Shown piece after piece: positions 49,357 through 58,255 of a stretch of 64,000 nucleotides of DNA. Source of the stretch: Solwaraspora sp. WMMD1047 (GTDB taxonomy: Bacteria > Actinomycetota > Actinomycetes > Mycobacteriales > Micromonosporaceae). Position 1 is the stretch's first letter. Every line of letters begins with the position of its first letter. Under the pieces are notes generated by a model. That model was not told where the DNA came from. It saw only the letters and a list, made by a program, of their open reading frames with translations, and searched no databases. Location of the stretch: positions 6,972,501 through 7,036,500 of the forward strand of contig NZ_JARUBL010000001.1 of NCBI RefSeq assembly GCF_029626155.1. The letters run 5' to 3'. Made by a program: the position numbers and the translations under genes.

Positions 49357-51083
49357 CAGTTGGCCCTTCGGATCAGTGCCCAGTCGTGGTCGTCGTTGGC
49401 CCGACAGCCGAATACCTCGATCCGGGCCTCCACTCCACCGGTTCCGTAACCGCCGGGGACGTCCAGGCAGAGGTTCGAGGCGGTGTTGACGATCCGGTAG
49501 AACTGGCCCCGGTCGGCCTTCACCGTGGGCTGCAGCCGCCAGTACTGGTTCTCGTCGTCGAAGCAGCCGGTCTCGAGGACCCCTGTCGCCGGCGCGACCG
49601 AGCCGGTGCCGGGCAGGTCAAGGCAGTACTGGGAGGTGACGCTGCGGATCCAGTACAGCTGGTTGCCGGCGCCGTCGACCCGACGCGGGACGAAGGCGTA
49701 CTCCTGGTTGTCGCGGGTGTGCGGGTAGCAGAGGTTCTGGTGGACCGTCCCGTCCCGCGGCCCTGGCCCGGTCCCCGGAATGTCCAGGCACATCGTGGTG
49801 GCGAGGTTGTGGATGAAGTACGGCCCGTACGACCGGTTGTCCGCGGCGGTGTCCTTGGCCTTGACCGGCGGTTGGTCGGAACTGTTCTGCGCCAGGGCAC
49901 TGGGCTTTGGCTGCGACGGCGGATTGGCCGGCCCGGTCGGCGCGCCGGTGGGCGAACCGGGGGTCCGGTCGGGCGCTGCGGTCGGACTCTTCGACGGGGC
50001 GGCGGGTCGGGTCAGCCGCGGGTCCTTGGCGTACTCGGCCTCGTAGCGGCCCACCTGCTCCGTCAGCCCGATGATCCGTTCGCCGCCCGGCACGTCGGCC
50101 AGCGAACGGACCGCCGGGTCGTCCCGCAGGAACGCCGCCAGCGCGAGCGGGTAGTCGTCCGGGCCGGTACCGGGTACGGCCTCCAGCAGCGCGCACATGG
50201 TCTCGCCGAGGGCCGGCACGGCCGAGGCGGGCGTCCACGGCGAGGCCTCCGCCGACGGGCGCACGTAGGCCACCCACACCTGGGGTAGGAACTGCGCGAT
50301 GCCCTGCTCGCCGGTCGGGCCGAGCCGCTGCGGGTCGAACGCGGATGTGGCCATCAGCTGCGCGGCGACCCGGGCCGGCGGTAGCTGCGGGCAGACGGCA
50401 CCGGCGGTCAGGATCAGTTCGACGTACTCGTCGGGAACCGGCATCGGCGCGGCCGCCTCGGCGACCCGCTCCGCAACCATCGGCGGAGTGGTTTCGGGCG
50501 CCGGATCACCGCTGCCGCCGAAGGCGGGCTGTAACGCGTACCAGATGGCGTACCGCTCGACGGTGTCGACGTACTCGACGGCGCCGGTCGGCACGTCGCT
50601 GGCCTCGACGACCGGCTCCACGCCGACCCGATGCGCTGCCAGCGCCAGCTTCCACCGGTCGCCGTCGATCCTGAGCACCCGGATCTGGCCGACCAGTTGG
50701 CACATGTGGTGGGCGAGCGCGGTGACGCTGGCCTCCCGGTCGCTTGACCGTGCCCCGTCCCACGGCGCCCATTTCTGCCACACGGCCGGCACCAGGCCGG
50801 CGGTGCCCTGCGCTCCGACGGCCTGCACCGCCTCGACCGGGGTCGCGGAGAACCGGGAGGCGGCCATCACCTGGCCGGCCAGCCGCGCCGGGGTCAGGGT
50901 GGGGCACGCCGTGGCGGCCTCGGTCAGCAGCCGGACATCGGCGTCGGAGACCCGGGCGCCGGGCAGTGGCTGCCCGGCATCGGCCGGGCGAGGAGCCACG
51001 GACGCGGTCAGGGTGACCATCGCGGCCAGCCCCAGGGCTGTCCCCACGAGCAGCCTGTGTCCGGTCCTTCCTGACATGCTCAT
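49353..51083 (-). CDS. Secreted protein with two transglycosylase-like modules and a ricin-type lectin domain
   Basis: About 576 residues. A signal peptide (cleavage near ADA, ~36) is followed by two related modules (~40-200, ~215-360), each with CPxLxPARxAxQxMA then GxxGxxxxxPxVW, the lysozyme-like SLT layout. Where SLT enzymes have ES the modules have AAS and ATS, so the catalytic Glu is not evident. A Pro/Ser linker leads to a beta-trefoil (~415-576) with CLDIPGTG, CLDLPGTG and CLDVPGGY repeats and terminal W-type motifs, probably binding cell-wall or host glycans. First gene of the T7SS accessory operon. Start ATG 51083 or 51077; no strong ribosome-binding site. Confidence 0.8.
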   Translation of the reverse strand: MSMSGRTGHRLLVGTALGLAAMVTLTASVAPRPADAGQPLPGARVSDADVRLLTEAATACPTLTPARLAGQVMAASRFSATPVEAVQAVGAQGTAGLVPAVWQKWAPWDGARSSDREASVTALAHHMCQLVGQIRVLRIDGDRWKLALAAHRVGVEPVVEASDVPTGAVEYVDTVERYAIWYALQPAFGGSGDPAPETTPPMVAERVAEAAAPMPVPDEYVELILTAGAVCPQLPPARVAAQLMATSAFDPQRLGPTGEQGIAQFLPQVWVAYVRPSAEASPWTPASAVPALGETMCALLEAVPGTGPDDYPLALAAFLRDDPAVRSLADVPGGERIIGLTEQVGRYEAEYAKDPRLTRPAAPSKSPTAAPDRTPGSPTGAPTGPANPPSQPKPSALAQNSSDQPPVKAKDTAADNRSYGPYFIHNLATTMCLDIPGTGPGPRDGTVHQNLCYPHTRDNQEYAFVPRRVDGAGNQLYWIRSVTSQYCLDLPGTGSVAPATGVLETGCFDDENQYWRLQPTVKADRGQFYRIVNTASNLCLDVPGGYGTGGVEARIEVFGCRANDDHDWALIRRANW

Positions 51084-51325
51084 CCGGATCGTTCTGTTTG
51101 GCACCGCCCCACACCTTCCCAAACCTGTCCGTTATGGACCCACTGCAAGCTAGATGCCTGCAGTACGGCGCACAGGCGACCAAGAAAGACATCACTGTGA
51201 ATATTGGGTGAATCAGTGGGATGGCACCGGACGCACGGCGATCCCGAGGAGGTGGACCCATCGGTTGGCCACCTCTATGACACCAGCGCCTACACCCCCC
51301 GCAGCAGGACCGTGTCGAGATGACG
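51084..51325. promoter_or_regulatory. Upstream region of the T7SS accessory operon
   Basis: About 240 bp between the lectin-protein start and the xylanase terminator. It is AT-richer around 51085-51190, as expected for a promoter. No specific element or gene can be assigned. Confidence 0.4.
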
Positions 51326-51362
51326 ATCAGGGCCGGTCTCCGCAGTGGAGACCGGCCCTGAT
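51326..51362. terminator. Strong hairpin terminator
   Basis: Perfect 16-bp stem (51326-51341 with 51347-51362) and a 5-nt loop GCAGT. It lies about 100 bp downstream of the leftward xylanase gene and isolates it from the T7SS operon. Confidence 0.8.
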
Positions 51363-51465
51363 TCGTCTGGCAGCCACGGTTGCTGCCTCGTCCCGAGTGG
51401 AGTCAACCGCCGCCCCTGCCTCCTCGCTGGTCCATTGGGCAACGGAGGTGGGGCGCGGGCAGCGG

Positions 51466-53217
51466 TCAGCTCGTCAGGACGACCGTGGAGATGCTGCGGG
51501 CGCCGACGTTGACGGAGACCTGCCCGCCGTTCACGCTCGTCGTCTGGCTGGCCGCGTTGGCGCTCAACGAGGTCAGGTAGTGCTCGGCCCGGGTGATGTT
51601 CTGCGGCACCTGGATCACCGCGTTGTTGACCGCGCTGTTCGACCGGTTGAGGATCACCAGCGTCGTCTTGCCGCCGCCGGTGTAGGCGGTGACCTCCAGC
51701 GGGTTGGCCTTGGAGCTCTTCGTCAGGGCGACCCGCTGGTAGCCGGGGCGCACGTACTTGGCGAACTGCGAGAAGGCGTACCCGCGCTTGAGCGGAGCCC
51801 CCGCGGTGGTGCCGTAGGCCGACTCACCGTCGCCGATGAAGGAGTAGAAGCGCTTGCCGTACCACCAGATGTAGGCGGTCCAGTTGGCCTCCATCGACCG
51901 GTGCACCGTACGCATGATGTCGTCGAGCGTCTCGTTCCAGACCGTCTGGTTGCCGGGGTTGCCCCAGATGTTGGAGCCGTTGCCGTCGGCCTCGTGCAGG
52001 TTCCACTCGGTCATCCACACCGGCTTGTTGTGCTGGTCGGCCAACGGGTACGACCGCAGCCGGCCGGATTCCTCGGTGCCGTACAGGTGGCCGCCGATGT
52101 AGCCGATGTTGTTGCGGGCGGTCGGGTCGTTCAGGGTCGGGTCGGTGTAGCTGTAGTTCAGGTTCACCGCCTCGGCCACCATCAGCCGGGTGTTCTGCAC
52201 CCGGGTGCCGTGGTCGCGGACCCAGTTGCGCAGTTCGGTGCCGCTCCAGTCCATCGAGTCGTAGTTGGGGTGCCAGTCCGGTTCGTTCTGCACCGAGGTC
52301 ACGTCGATGGTCACCCCTTGGCCGCGCATGTACTGCACGTAGCTGTTCAGGTGGTTGCCGTAGTCGTCGTAGTAGTCGGTGCGCAGCTTGCCGCCGTTGA
52401 CCCGGCTGTTGTTCGTCTTGAACGACGCCGGCGCCGTCCACGGCGAGGCGAGGATCTTCACGTCCGAGCCGTACGACTTGGCCGTCCGCAGGGAGTTGAC
52501 GTGGGTCGGCCACTCACCGGACTCCGGCGAGATGCCGGTTCGCACGATCGACAGTCCCAGTTGGTTGGCGCCGAGTCCGACAAGCGTCTGTGTTTCGGCC
52601 GTCGACCAGGCGCTGCCCCAGATCGAATGCGCGGCCCCGAAACCGTCGACCGTCTGGTACCTGGTGTTGCTGTTCACCGTGATGTCCGCCGGGCCAGCGG
52701 GTGGCGGGGTGGTCGGCGGTGGGGTGGTCGGCGGTGGGGTGGTCGGCGGTGGGGTGGTCGGCGGCGGGGTGGTGGGGTCGGGCGGCGTGGTCGGCACGGT
52801 GTCGCCGGTGCAGGCGACCCCGTTCATCTCGAAGCCGGTGGGTACGGGGTTGCTGCCGTTCCACGAGCCGTTGAAGCCGAACGACGTCGATCCGTTCGTC
52901 GGGATGGAGCCGTTGTAGCTGACGTTGCGGGCGGTGACGGCGGCTCCGCTCTGGGTCAGCGTCGTGTTCCACGCCTGCGTGATGGTCTGGCCTGCGGGGT
53001 AGGACCAGGTCAGGGTCCAGCTGGTCACCGGGTCGCCGAGATTGGTGATGGTGACGTTGGCGCCGAAGCCGCCCGGCCACTGGGACGACACGGCGTAGTT
53101 CACCGAGCAGCCGGCTGCCGCGGCCCCGGCCGGCAGCGCCACGGCTACCGCCGCCGATGCCAGCAGGACGGCGCCGGTTGACATCAGGGCGAGGTTCCTC
53201 GCTCTGAGTTTCCTCAT
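51466..53217 (-). CDS. Secreted GH30 glucuronoxylanase with CBM2
   Basis: 583 residues. After a signal peptide (~1-35), a CBM2 cellulose/xylan-binding module (~36-130, CSVNYAVSSQWPGGF) is joined by a TTPPP-repeat linker to a GH30 catalytic barrel (~175-490). The acid/base is Glu312 (QNEPDWHP) and the nucleophile Glu404 (MTEWNLHEA). The typical GH30 side beta-sandwich ends the protein. It is probably a glucuronoxylan hydrolase (XynC-like, GH30_8). AAGGAGAG precedes the ATG by seven bases. A CebR-type operator and GAAAC-GTTTC repeats lie upstream, so expression likely responds to plant-polymer breakdown products. Confidence 0.93.
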   Translation of the reverse strand: MRKLRARNLALMSTGAVLLASAAVAVALPAGAAAAGCSVNYAVSSQWPGGFGANVTITNLGDPVTSWTLTWSYPAGQTITQAWNTTLTQSGAAVTARNVSYNGSIPTNGSTSFGFNGSWNGSNPVPTGFEMNGVACTGDTVPTTPPDPTTPPPTTPPPTTPPPTTPPPTTPPPAGPADITVNSNTRYQTVDGFGAAHSIWGSAWSTAETQTLVGLGANQLGLSIVRTGISPESGEWPTHVNSLRTAKSYGSDVKILASPWTAPASFKTNNSRVNGGKLRTDYYDDYGNHLNSYVQYMRGQGVTIDVTSVQNEPDWHPNYDSMDWSGTELRNWVRDHGTRVQNTRLMVAEAVNLNYSYTDPTLNDPTARNNIGYIGGHLYGTEESGRLRSYPLADQHNKPVWMTEWNLHEADGNGSNIWGNPGNQTVWNETLDDIMRTVHRSMEANWTAYIWWYGKRFYSFIGDGESAYGTTAGAPLKRGYAFSQFAKYVRPGYQRVALTKSSKANPLEVTAYTGGGKTTLVILNRSNSAVNNAVIQVPQNITRAEHYLTSLSANAASQTTSVNGGQVSVNVGARSISTVVLTS

Positions 53218-53308
53218 GGGACTCTCCTTGGCTGGGGAGTACGGCCAGCTCATCCGGGTGGGGCCTCGAATGGTTGACGAGCGTCTGACCGGCCGTATCC
53301 GGGGTCGG

Positions 53309-53322
53309 CGGGAGCGCTCCCA
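53309..53322. promoter_or_regulatory. CebR-type operator upstream of the xylanase gene
   Basis: CGGGAGCGCTCCCA matches the TGGGAGCGCTCCCA palindrome bound by the LacI-family cellobiose repressor CebR in Streptomyces at 13 of 14 positions. It lies 92 bp upstream of the xylanase ATG. The cebR gene is not in this window. Confidence 0.65.
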
Positions 53323-53347
53323 CCGACAGGGTGGTGGATGTGTCGGT

Positions 53348-53380
53348 GAAACTGTTTCTCTGCTAGCCGGAAACTAGTTC
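53348..53380. promoter_or_regulatory. GAAAC inverted-repeat sites
   Basis: GAAACTGTTTC (53348-53358) is a 5-1-5 palindrome, and a related imperfect site, GGAAACTAGTTCGAA, follows near 53369. Such GAAAC/GTTTC palindromes often precede glycoside-hydrolase genes in actinomycetes as LacI-family operators. They could serve either the xylanase or the divergent YfhO-like gene. Confidence 0.4.
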
Positions 53381-53508
53381 GAAGGGTCGGCGCATGTCAA
53401 TGTCTGTCGATGTCTCCGCCGGGACCGCCACCGGACCGCGCGGGTGGCCGCGCCAGTGACGTACCGTAGTCTCTTCTTCTTCCCGCTCGCCTCGACCCAC
53501 GGGATGTC

Positions 53509-56448
53509 ATGAGCGACACAGAGGTCACCAACCCGCCGGTCACCGCCGAGGAGCAGACCGCGGCCCGCCCGCCGGTAGGCCCCGGCGCGAAGCTGACAAA
53601 CCGGGTCACCTTTCTCGCCGTGGTCGCCTTCGCGATCTTCGGCATCGGTACGCCGCTGCTCGGCCTGACGGTCTTCTCCAACACCGACCTGCTGGTCGCG
53701 TCGAGCCCGTACCACAGCGCCGGACTGTCCAGCCCGGAGATCCGTAACCGGATCGCCAACGACGTCGTCGCCTCGGTGGTGCCCAACACCGAGTTGTTCG
53801 CCGACGAACTCCGGTCGGGCCGGCTGGCCGCCTGGAACCCGTACGTGGGGGGTGGCAGCCCGCTCGGCGCGGTGCCGAACTTCGCGGTGCTCTCGCCGCT
53901 GAGCCTCCCCTACTACCTGCTGCCGATGGCGCTGGCACCCGGCTACGTGAAGCTGCTGGAGATCATCTGCGCGGTGGCCGGCTGTTTCCTGTTCCTGCGT
54001 CGGCTGCGGCTCGGCCGGGCGGCGGCGCTGCTCGGCGGGCTCGCCTTCGCCAGCAGCGCCTTCATGGTGATGTGGAGCAACTGGCCGCAGACCCGGGTGG
54101 CCGCGTTCATCCCCGCCGTCTTCTGGGCGACCGAACGGCTGGCCACCGAGCGCCGGGCCCGGGACGCCGCGCTGCTCGCCGCCGCGCTGGCGGCGATGCT
54201 GTTCGGCGGGTTCCCGGCGGTGACCGGATACACCGTGCTGACCGCCGGGGCGTACCTGCTGGTGCGGGTGTTGGCCGAGCACCCGGGGCGGTGGCGGCCG
54301 GTGGTCGGGACGCTGGCGGCAGCGCTGGCCGCGCTTGTGGTGGCGGTGCTGACGGCGGCCGTGCAGCTCTTCGCGTTCGTCGCGGCGATGTCCCGGGTGG
54401 AGCTCAGCGGGCGGGCCCAGACCGGGGCCGACCACCTCGACCCGGCCAGCCTGATCACGGCGGTCACGCCGTGGGCCCTCGGCAGCGTGAACACCTTCGC
54501 GCTCGAACGCAACGCGATCGAGTCGATGTCGTACGTCGGCGCGGTCGCGGTCGTGCTGGCGTTCGTCGCGGTGGCGCTGCCCTGGCGGGCGTGGTCGTTC
54601 CTCCCCCGCGGTGTCTGGTCGTTCCTGGTGGGGGCGGTCGCCGGCTGGCTGGTCCTGATCTACCTGGGTCGGTGGCCGCTGGCGGCGTTGCAACAGTTGC
54701 CGGCGCTCTTCTCCGACAGCTTCGTCGGCCGGGGCCGCAGCGTGCTCGGCTTCCTCATCGCGGCGCTCGTCGGCATCGGCTTCGAACTCCTGCTGCGCCA
54801 GGTCCGCGCCACCGACGCCCACCCGGCCACCAGCCCCGCCAGCACCGCCGGGTCCGCCGGCCCGGACGGTCCGACCGGGGCCGCCGGCACCGGGCGGGGT
54901 GCGCTCACCGGCATCGGGTACACCTCGACGGGCCGGCGCCGAACCTGGGTCGCGACGGTGCTGGCCGGCGGGCTCGTCGGGTTGGCGCTGATGGTCTGGA
55001 CCGGCCGGCGGGCGGCCACCGCCGACGGCGGGGCGGGCCGCTTCGACCTGCACCTGCTGATCGGGTTCGCGCTGCTCGGCGCCGGGGTGCTCTGCGTGGC
55101 GGTACTGCTGCGGGCCGGCTCCGGCGGCCGGCTGACCGCGCCCGGCCGGGCCGGCCGGCGCTGGCGGTTCGGGGCGGCGGCCGGGGCGGTGGCGATCCCC
55201 CTGCTCGTCGCGGTGCAGGCGCTCAGCCTGGTGGTGCCGTACTGGCCAGCAGCCGACCGGGACACCTTCTACCCGCGTACGGATGTGCACGAGTTCCTCG
55301 CCGCCAACCTCGGCCACGACCGGTTCGCGGCGGCCGGCGGCGGCATGTACCCCGGCGCCGACAGCGCGGCCCGGCTGCGGTCGCTGACCGGCGAGACGTT
55401 CTTCGACCACCGGTTCGCCGAGACCGTCCAGGCGCTCCCCGGTGAGCTGTTCGGCAGCACCCTGCTGCGGCTGCCCACCACGGTGGAGATGGCGCAGAGC
55501 CCGGTGCTCGACCGGCTCTCGGTGAAGTACCTGGTGAATCCGCCGTGGGCGACGATCTTCGGCCGGGCGACGGTGGCGGGTACGGACGGGGGTACGGTCA
55601 CGCTGACCCCGGACGCCCCGGTCAGCGTGCCGCTGGCCGTACCCGGCCCGTTGCGCGCGGTCGGCGTGACGCTGCCGGCGGCGGTGGGCAGCGCCGGCCG
55701 GCTCGACGTCGTGCTGCGGGACGCGGCCGGCCAGGAACTGGCCCGGGGCAGTCGCCGGTTCATCCGGGCGACGCCCGGCGAGCCGTTCTACGTGCCGGTG
55801 CCGGGCGACCGGATCACCCCGGACGGGCCGTTGACCGCCGAACTGACCCTGCGGGCGGGCCGCCCGGTCGAGGTGGCCGCGCTGGCCGGCGCCCCGGCCA
55901 TCTCGACGATCGCCGGGGAGGACGACGGGCTGGCGCTGGCGTACGCCGGAAATTCGGTGGTCTGGCAGCGGTTGGCCGCGCTGCCGCGGGTCCGGTGGGC
56001 GTCCGGGGCGCTGGTGGCGGCCGACCCGGGACAGCGGCTGACCGCCCTCTCCCAGGGCACCGTCGGCCCCGACCAGGTGGTGCTCGACGAGCCGCCGACC
56101 CGGGAGCCCGATGGCCTGCCGGCGACGGTCGAGGTGACCGGCGACGGCACCGACCGCATCGAGGTGGTGGTGGACGCGCAGGGGGCCGGGCATCTCGTCG
56201 TCGCCGACGCGATCCAGGCCGGCTGGACGGCGACCGTCGACGGCGTACCGGCGCCGATCGTCCCGGCCGATCACGGTCTGGCGGCGGTCGCCGTGCCGGC
56301 CGGCCGGCACACGGTCGAGTTGCGTTACGAGTTGCCACGGGACAACCTCGGCGGCTGGCTGAGCGCGGCCGGCCTACTCACCCTGGCCGGTGTCGGCGTG
56401 GCGGTGCTGGTCCGCAACCGCCGGGAGCGGCGCCCCCGGTCCGGCTAG
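53509..56448 (+). CDS. YfhO-family polytopic membrane protein
   Basis: 979 residues. About a dozen transmembrane helices fill the first two thirds, starting with FLAVVAFAIFGIGTPLLGL. A large extracytoplasmic loop between helices (~residues 35-130) contains LLVASSPYHSAG and WNPYVGGGSPLG. A soluble beta-rich domain (~600-950) precedes one last C-terminal helix and a basic tail. This is the YfhO/GT-C-like layout; B. subtilis YfhO takes part in glycosylating lipoteichoic acid, so transfer of a lipid-linked sugar to an envelope acceptor is plausible but unproven. ATG at 53509 with a weak GGGA upstream. It stands alone, divergent from the xylanase gene. Confidence 0.86.
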   Translation: MSDTEVTNPPVTAEEQTAARPPVGPGAKLTNRVTFLAVVAFAIFGIGTPLLGLTVFSNTDLLVASSPYHSAGLSSPEIRNRIANDVVASVVPNTELFADELRSGRLAAWNPYVGGGSPLGAVPNFAVLSPLSLPYYLLPMALAPGYVKLLEIICAVAGCFLFLRRLRLGRAAALLGGLAFASSAFMVMWSNWPQTRVAAFIPAVFWATERLATERRARDAALLAAALAAMLFGGFPAVTGYTVLTAGAYLLVRVLAEHPGRWRPVVGTLAAALAALVVAVLTAAVQLFAFVAAMSRVELSGRAQTGADHLDPASLITAVTPWALGSVNTFALERNAIESMSYVGAVAVVLAFVAVALPWRAWSFLPRGVWSFLVGAVAGWLVLIYLGRWPLAALQQLPALFSDSFVGRGRSVLGFLIAALVGIGFELLLRQVRATDAHPATSPASTAGSAGPDGPTGAAGTGRGALTGIGYTSTGRRRTWVATVLAGGLVGLALMVWTGRRAATADGGAGRFDLHLLIGFALLGAGVLCVAVLLRAGSGGRLTAPGRAGRRWRFGAAAGAVAIPLLVAVQALSLVVPYWPAADRDTFYPRTDVHEFLAANLGHDRFAAAGGGMYPGADSAARLRSLTGETFFDHRFAETVQALPGELFGSTLLRLPTTVEMAQSPVLDRLSVKYLVNPPWATIFGRATVAGTDGGTVTLTPDAPVSVPLAVPGPLRAVGVTLPAAVGSAGRLDVVLRDAAGQELARGSRRFIRATPGEPFYVPVPGDRITPDGPLTAELTLRAGRPVEVAALAGAPAISTIAGEDDGLALAYAGNSVVWQRLAALPRVRWASGALVAADPGQRLTALSQGTVGPDQVVLDEPPTREPDGLPATVEVTGDGTDRIEVVVDAQGAGHLVVADAIQAGWTATVDGVPAPIVPADHGLAAVAVPAGRHTVELRYELPRDNLGGWLSAAGLLTLAGVGVAVLVRNRRERRPRSG

Positions 56449-56635
56449 CGGACGGGGCGCTCGTGATCCGCGTCACTCCGTAATCGGACCTTCCCTCCTC
56501 ACCGGCCCCATCGGGTCATTGCCTCCCCTGGTCAAGCCGTTCGATCGATGGTGATAACTAAGCATCGGCTGGCACCGTGAGTAATCTTGGCCGGGCCGAA
56601 CCGACCCGACCACCCCTTACCCCCGGATTGATCTG

Positions 56636-58255
56636 GTGCCCCCCGAGTCCGAGATCCTGGTCCGCGACCTGGCCGCCCGGCTGGCCACGGCGCCGACCGC
56701 GCTGGCGGCCTGCCAGGTGGCGGTCGAGGCCGTCGGCAGGCACACCCCGGCCACCGTGTCGGTGCTGCTCTGGGTCCATGACCGGCTCCGGTGCGTAGCG
56801 GCGACCGGCACCTGGCAGGTCTTCTCGACGGTCCCGCCCGGGGTCGGCGTGGTGGGCCGGGTCTACGCCGCCGGCAAGACCGCGGTGGTGCCGGATGTCG
56901 CCCGCGACCCCGACTATCTGCCGCTGCGCCCGGACGTGACCGCCGAGCTGTGCGCGCCGGTCCTGGCCGCCGACGGTCGGCCGGTGGGCGTGCTCGACCT
57001 GCAGTGGACCGGTGCGGTCGATCCGGACGGGTGGCGGGAGTCGGCGGAGCGGGTGGCCGAGCGGCTCGGGGCGACGATGGCCAGGCTAGGTGGGCCACCG
57101 GCCGAGAGCCGCAGCGAGAAGCTGCTGCGGCACGCGACCGCGCTGACCACCGCCGGCACCGAGTGGGAGCTGCTCGGCCGGGCGATGGACGCCGCCCGGG
57201 ACGTCTCCGGGCTGGCCGCGGCGGTGCTGGTGATCGATGGCGCCCGCGGGCCGCGGGTGACCACCCCGACCAGCGAACCCGGCTCGCTGGAGGCCGGGGT
57301 CCGGGCCGCGTTGCGCGCCGCCGGCCAGCCGGCGCTGCGCCGGCTGATGGCCCAGGCGCACCGGTACGGGGCGTCGTACACCCTCGGCGAGGCGGGGCAG
57401 ACCGCCTTCGCCGAGCACGAGACGCTCACCTCGGCCGCCGTGCGTACCCTGATCGCGGTGCCGGTCGGGCCGGCCGACGGCGGTGGGGTGCTGCTGGTGG
57501 CCGACGAGCGACCGGTCCGCCCCGATCCGACGGTGGTGAACCTGATCGAGTTGCTGGCCGCCCAGTCCTGGATCTGCCTGGACCGGCTGCGCGGGCTGGC
57601 CCGGCTGCGTGAGCGGGCCACCTCCGACCCGCTGACCGGGCTGCGGCACCAGGGTCCGTTCGGGGAGCGGATCGCGGTCGCCACGCCGGGTCGGACCGCC
57701 CTGTTGGCGATGGACGTCGACGACTTCAAACGGATCAACGACACCTACGGTCACCAGGCGGGCGACCGCGCCCTGGTGGAGCTGGCCCGGGCCCTGGAGG
57801 CGGCGTTGCGCCAGGGCGACGAGCTGTACCGCATCGGCGGCGACGAGTTCGTCGCGGTGGTGGAGGTGGCCCGCGCCCAGGAGGCGGTGGGGATCGGCGA
57901 ACGACTCGCCGAGGCGGCCCGCCGGATCGGTCGCACGATAAGCGTCGGGGTGGCGGTGCAGCGCGACGGCGAGCCGCCGGAGGCGACGCTGCGCCGCGCC
58001 GACACCGCCCTCTACGCGGTCAAGCGCCACGGCCGCGACGGTGTCCGGCTGGCCGATCCCCCGCCCGCGACATCCCCGCCGATCCGGCCGACGTCACCCC
58101 CGCCGGAGCCGCCCCCGACGGAGCCGCCCCCGACGGAGCCGCCCCCGACGGAGCCGCCCCCGACGGGGTCGCCCCCGGCCGAGTTGCCGGCCGCGGGATC
58201 GCCCCCGGCCGGGTCGCGCCCAGCCGGGCCGCCGGCGGCGGGGGCATCAGCGTAG
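56636..58255 (+). CDS. GAF-domain diguanylate cyclase (GGDEF)
   Basis: 539 residues. A GAF domain spans ~1-150, a second GAF-like region ~160-310, and a GGDEF domain ~325-480. The active site GGDEF (401-405), SDPLTGL and DVDDFKRINDTYGH are intact. RQGD precedes GGDEF by five residues, so the inhibitory I-site is also present. It should make cyclic di-GMP with product inhibition. There are no transmembrane helices. The C-terminal ~60 residues are low-complexity proline repeats (PPPTE units encoded by 15-bp repeats at ~58098-58175). GTG start at 56636. The last bases overlap the convergent asd gene by 9 bp. Confidence 0.92.
   Translation: MPPESEILVRDLAARLATAPTALAACQVAVEAVGRHTPATVSVLLWVHDRLRCVAATGTWQVFSTVPPGVGVVGRVYAAGKTAVVPDVARDPDYLPLRPDVTAELCAPVLAADGRPVGVLDLQWTGAVDPDGWRESAERVAERLGATMARLGGPPAESRSEKLLRHATALTTAGTEWELLGRAMDAARDVSGLAAAVLVIDGARGPRVTTPTSEPGSLEAGVRAALRAAGQPALRRLMAQAHRYGASYTLGEAGQTAFAEHETLTSAAVRTLIAVPVGPADGGGVLLVADERPVRPDPTVVNLIELLAAQSWICLDRLRGLARLRERATSDPLTGLRHQGPFGERIAVATPGRTALLAMDVDDFKRINDTYGHQAGDRALVELARALEAALRQGDELYRIGGDEFVAVVEVARAQEAVGIGERLAEAARRIGRTISVGVAVQRDGEPPEATLRRADTALYAVKRHGRDGVRLADPPPATSPPIRPTSPPPEPPPTEPPPTEPPPTEPPPTGSPPAELPAAGSPPAGSRPAGPPAAGASA

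Noticed and set aside
53374-56310. 978-residue minus-strand frame opposite the YfhO-like gene
   Set aside because: Arg/Gln/Pro-rich shadow; the plus strand encodes clear transmembrane helices.
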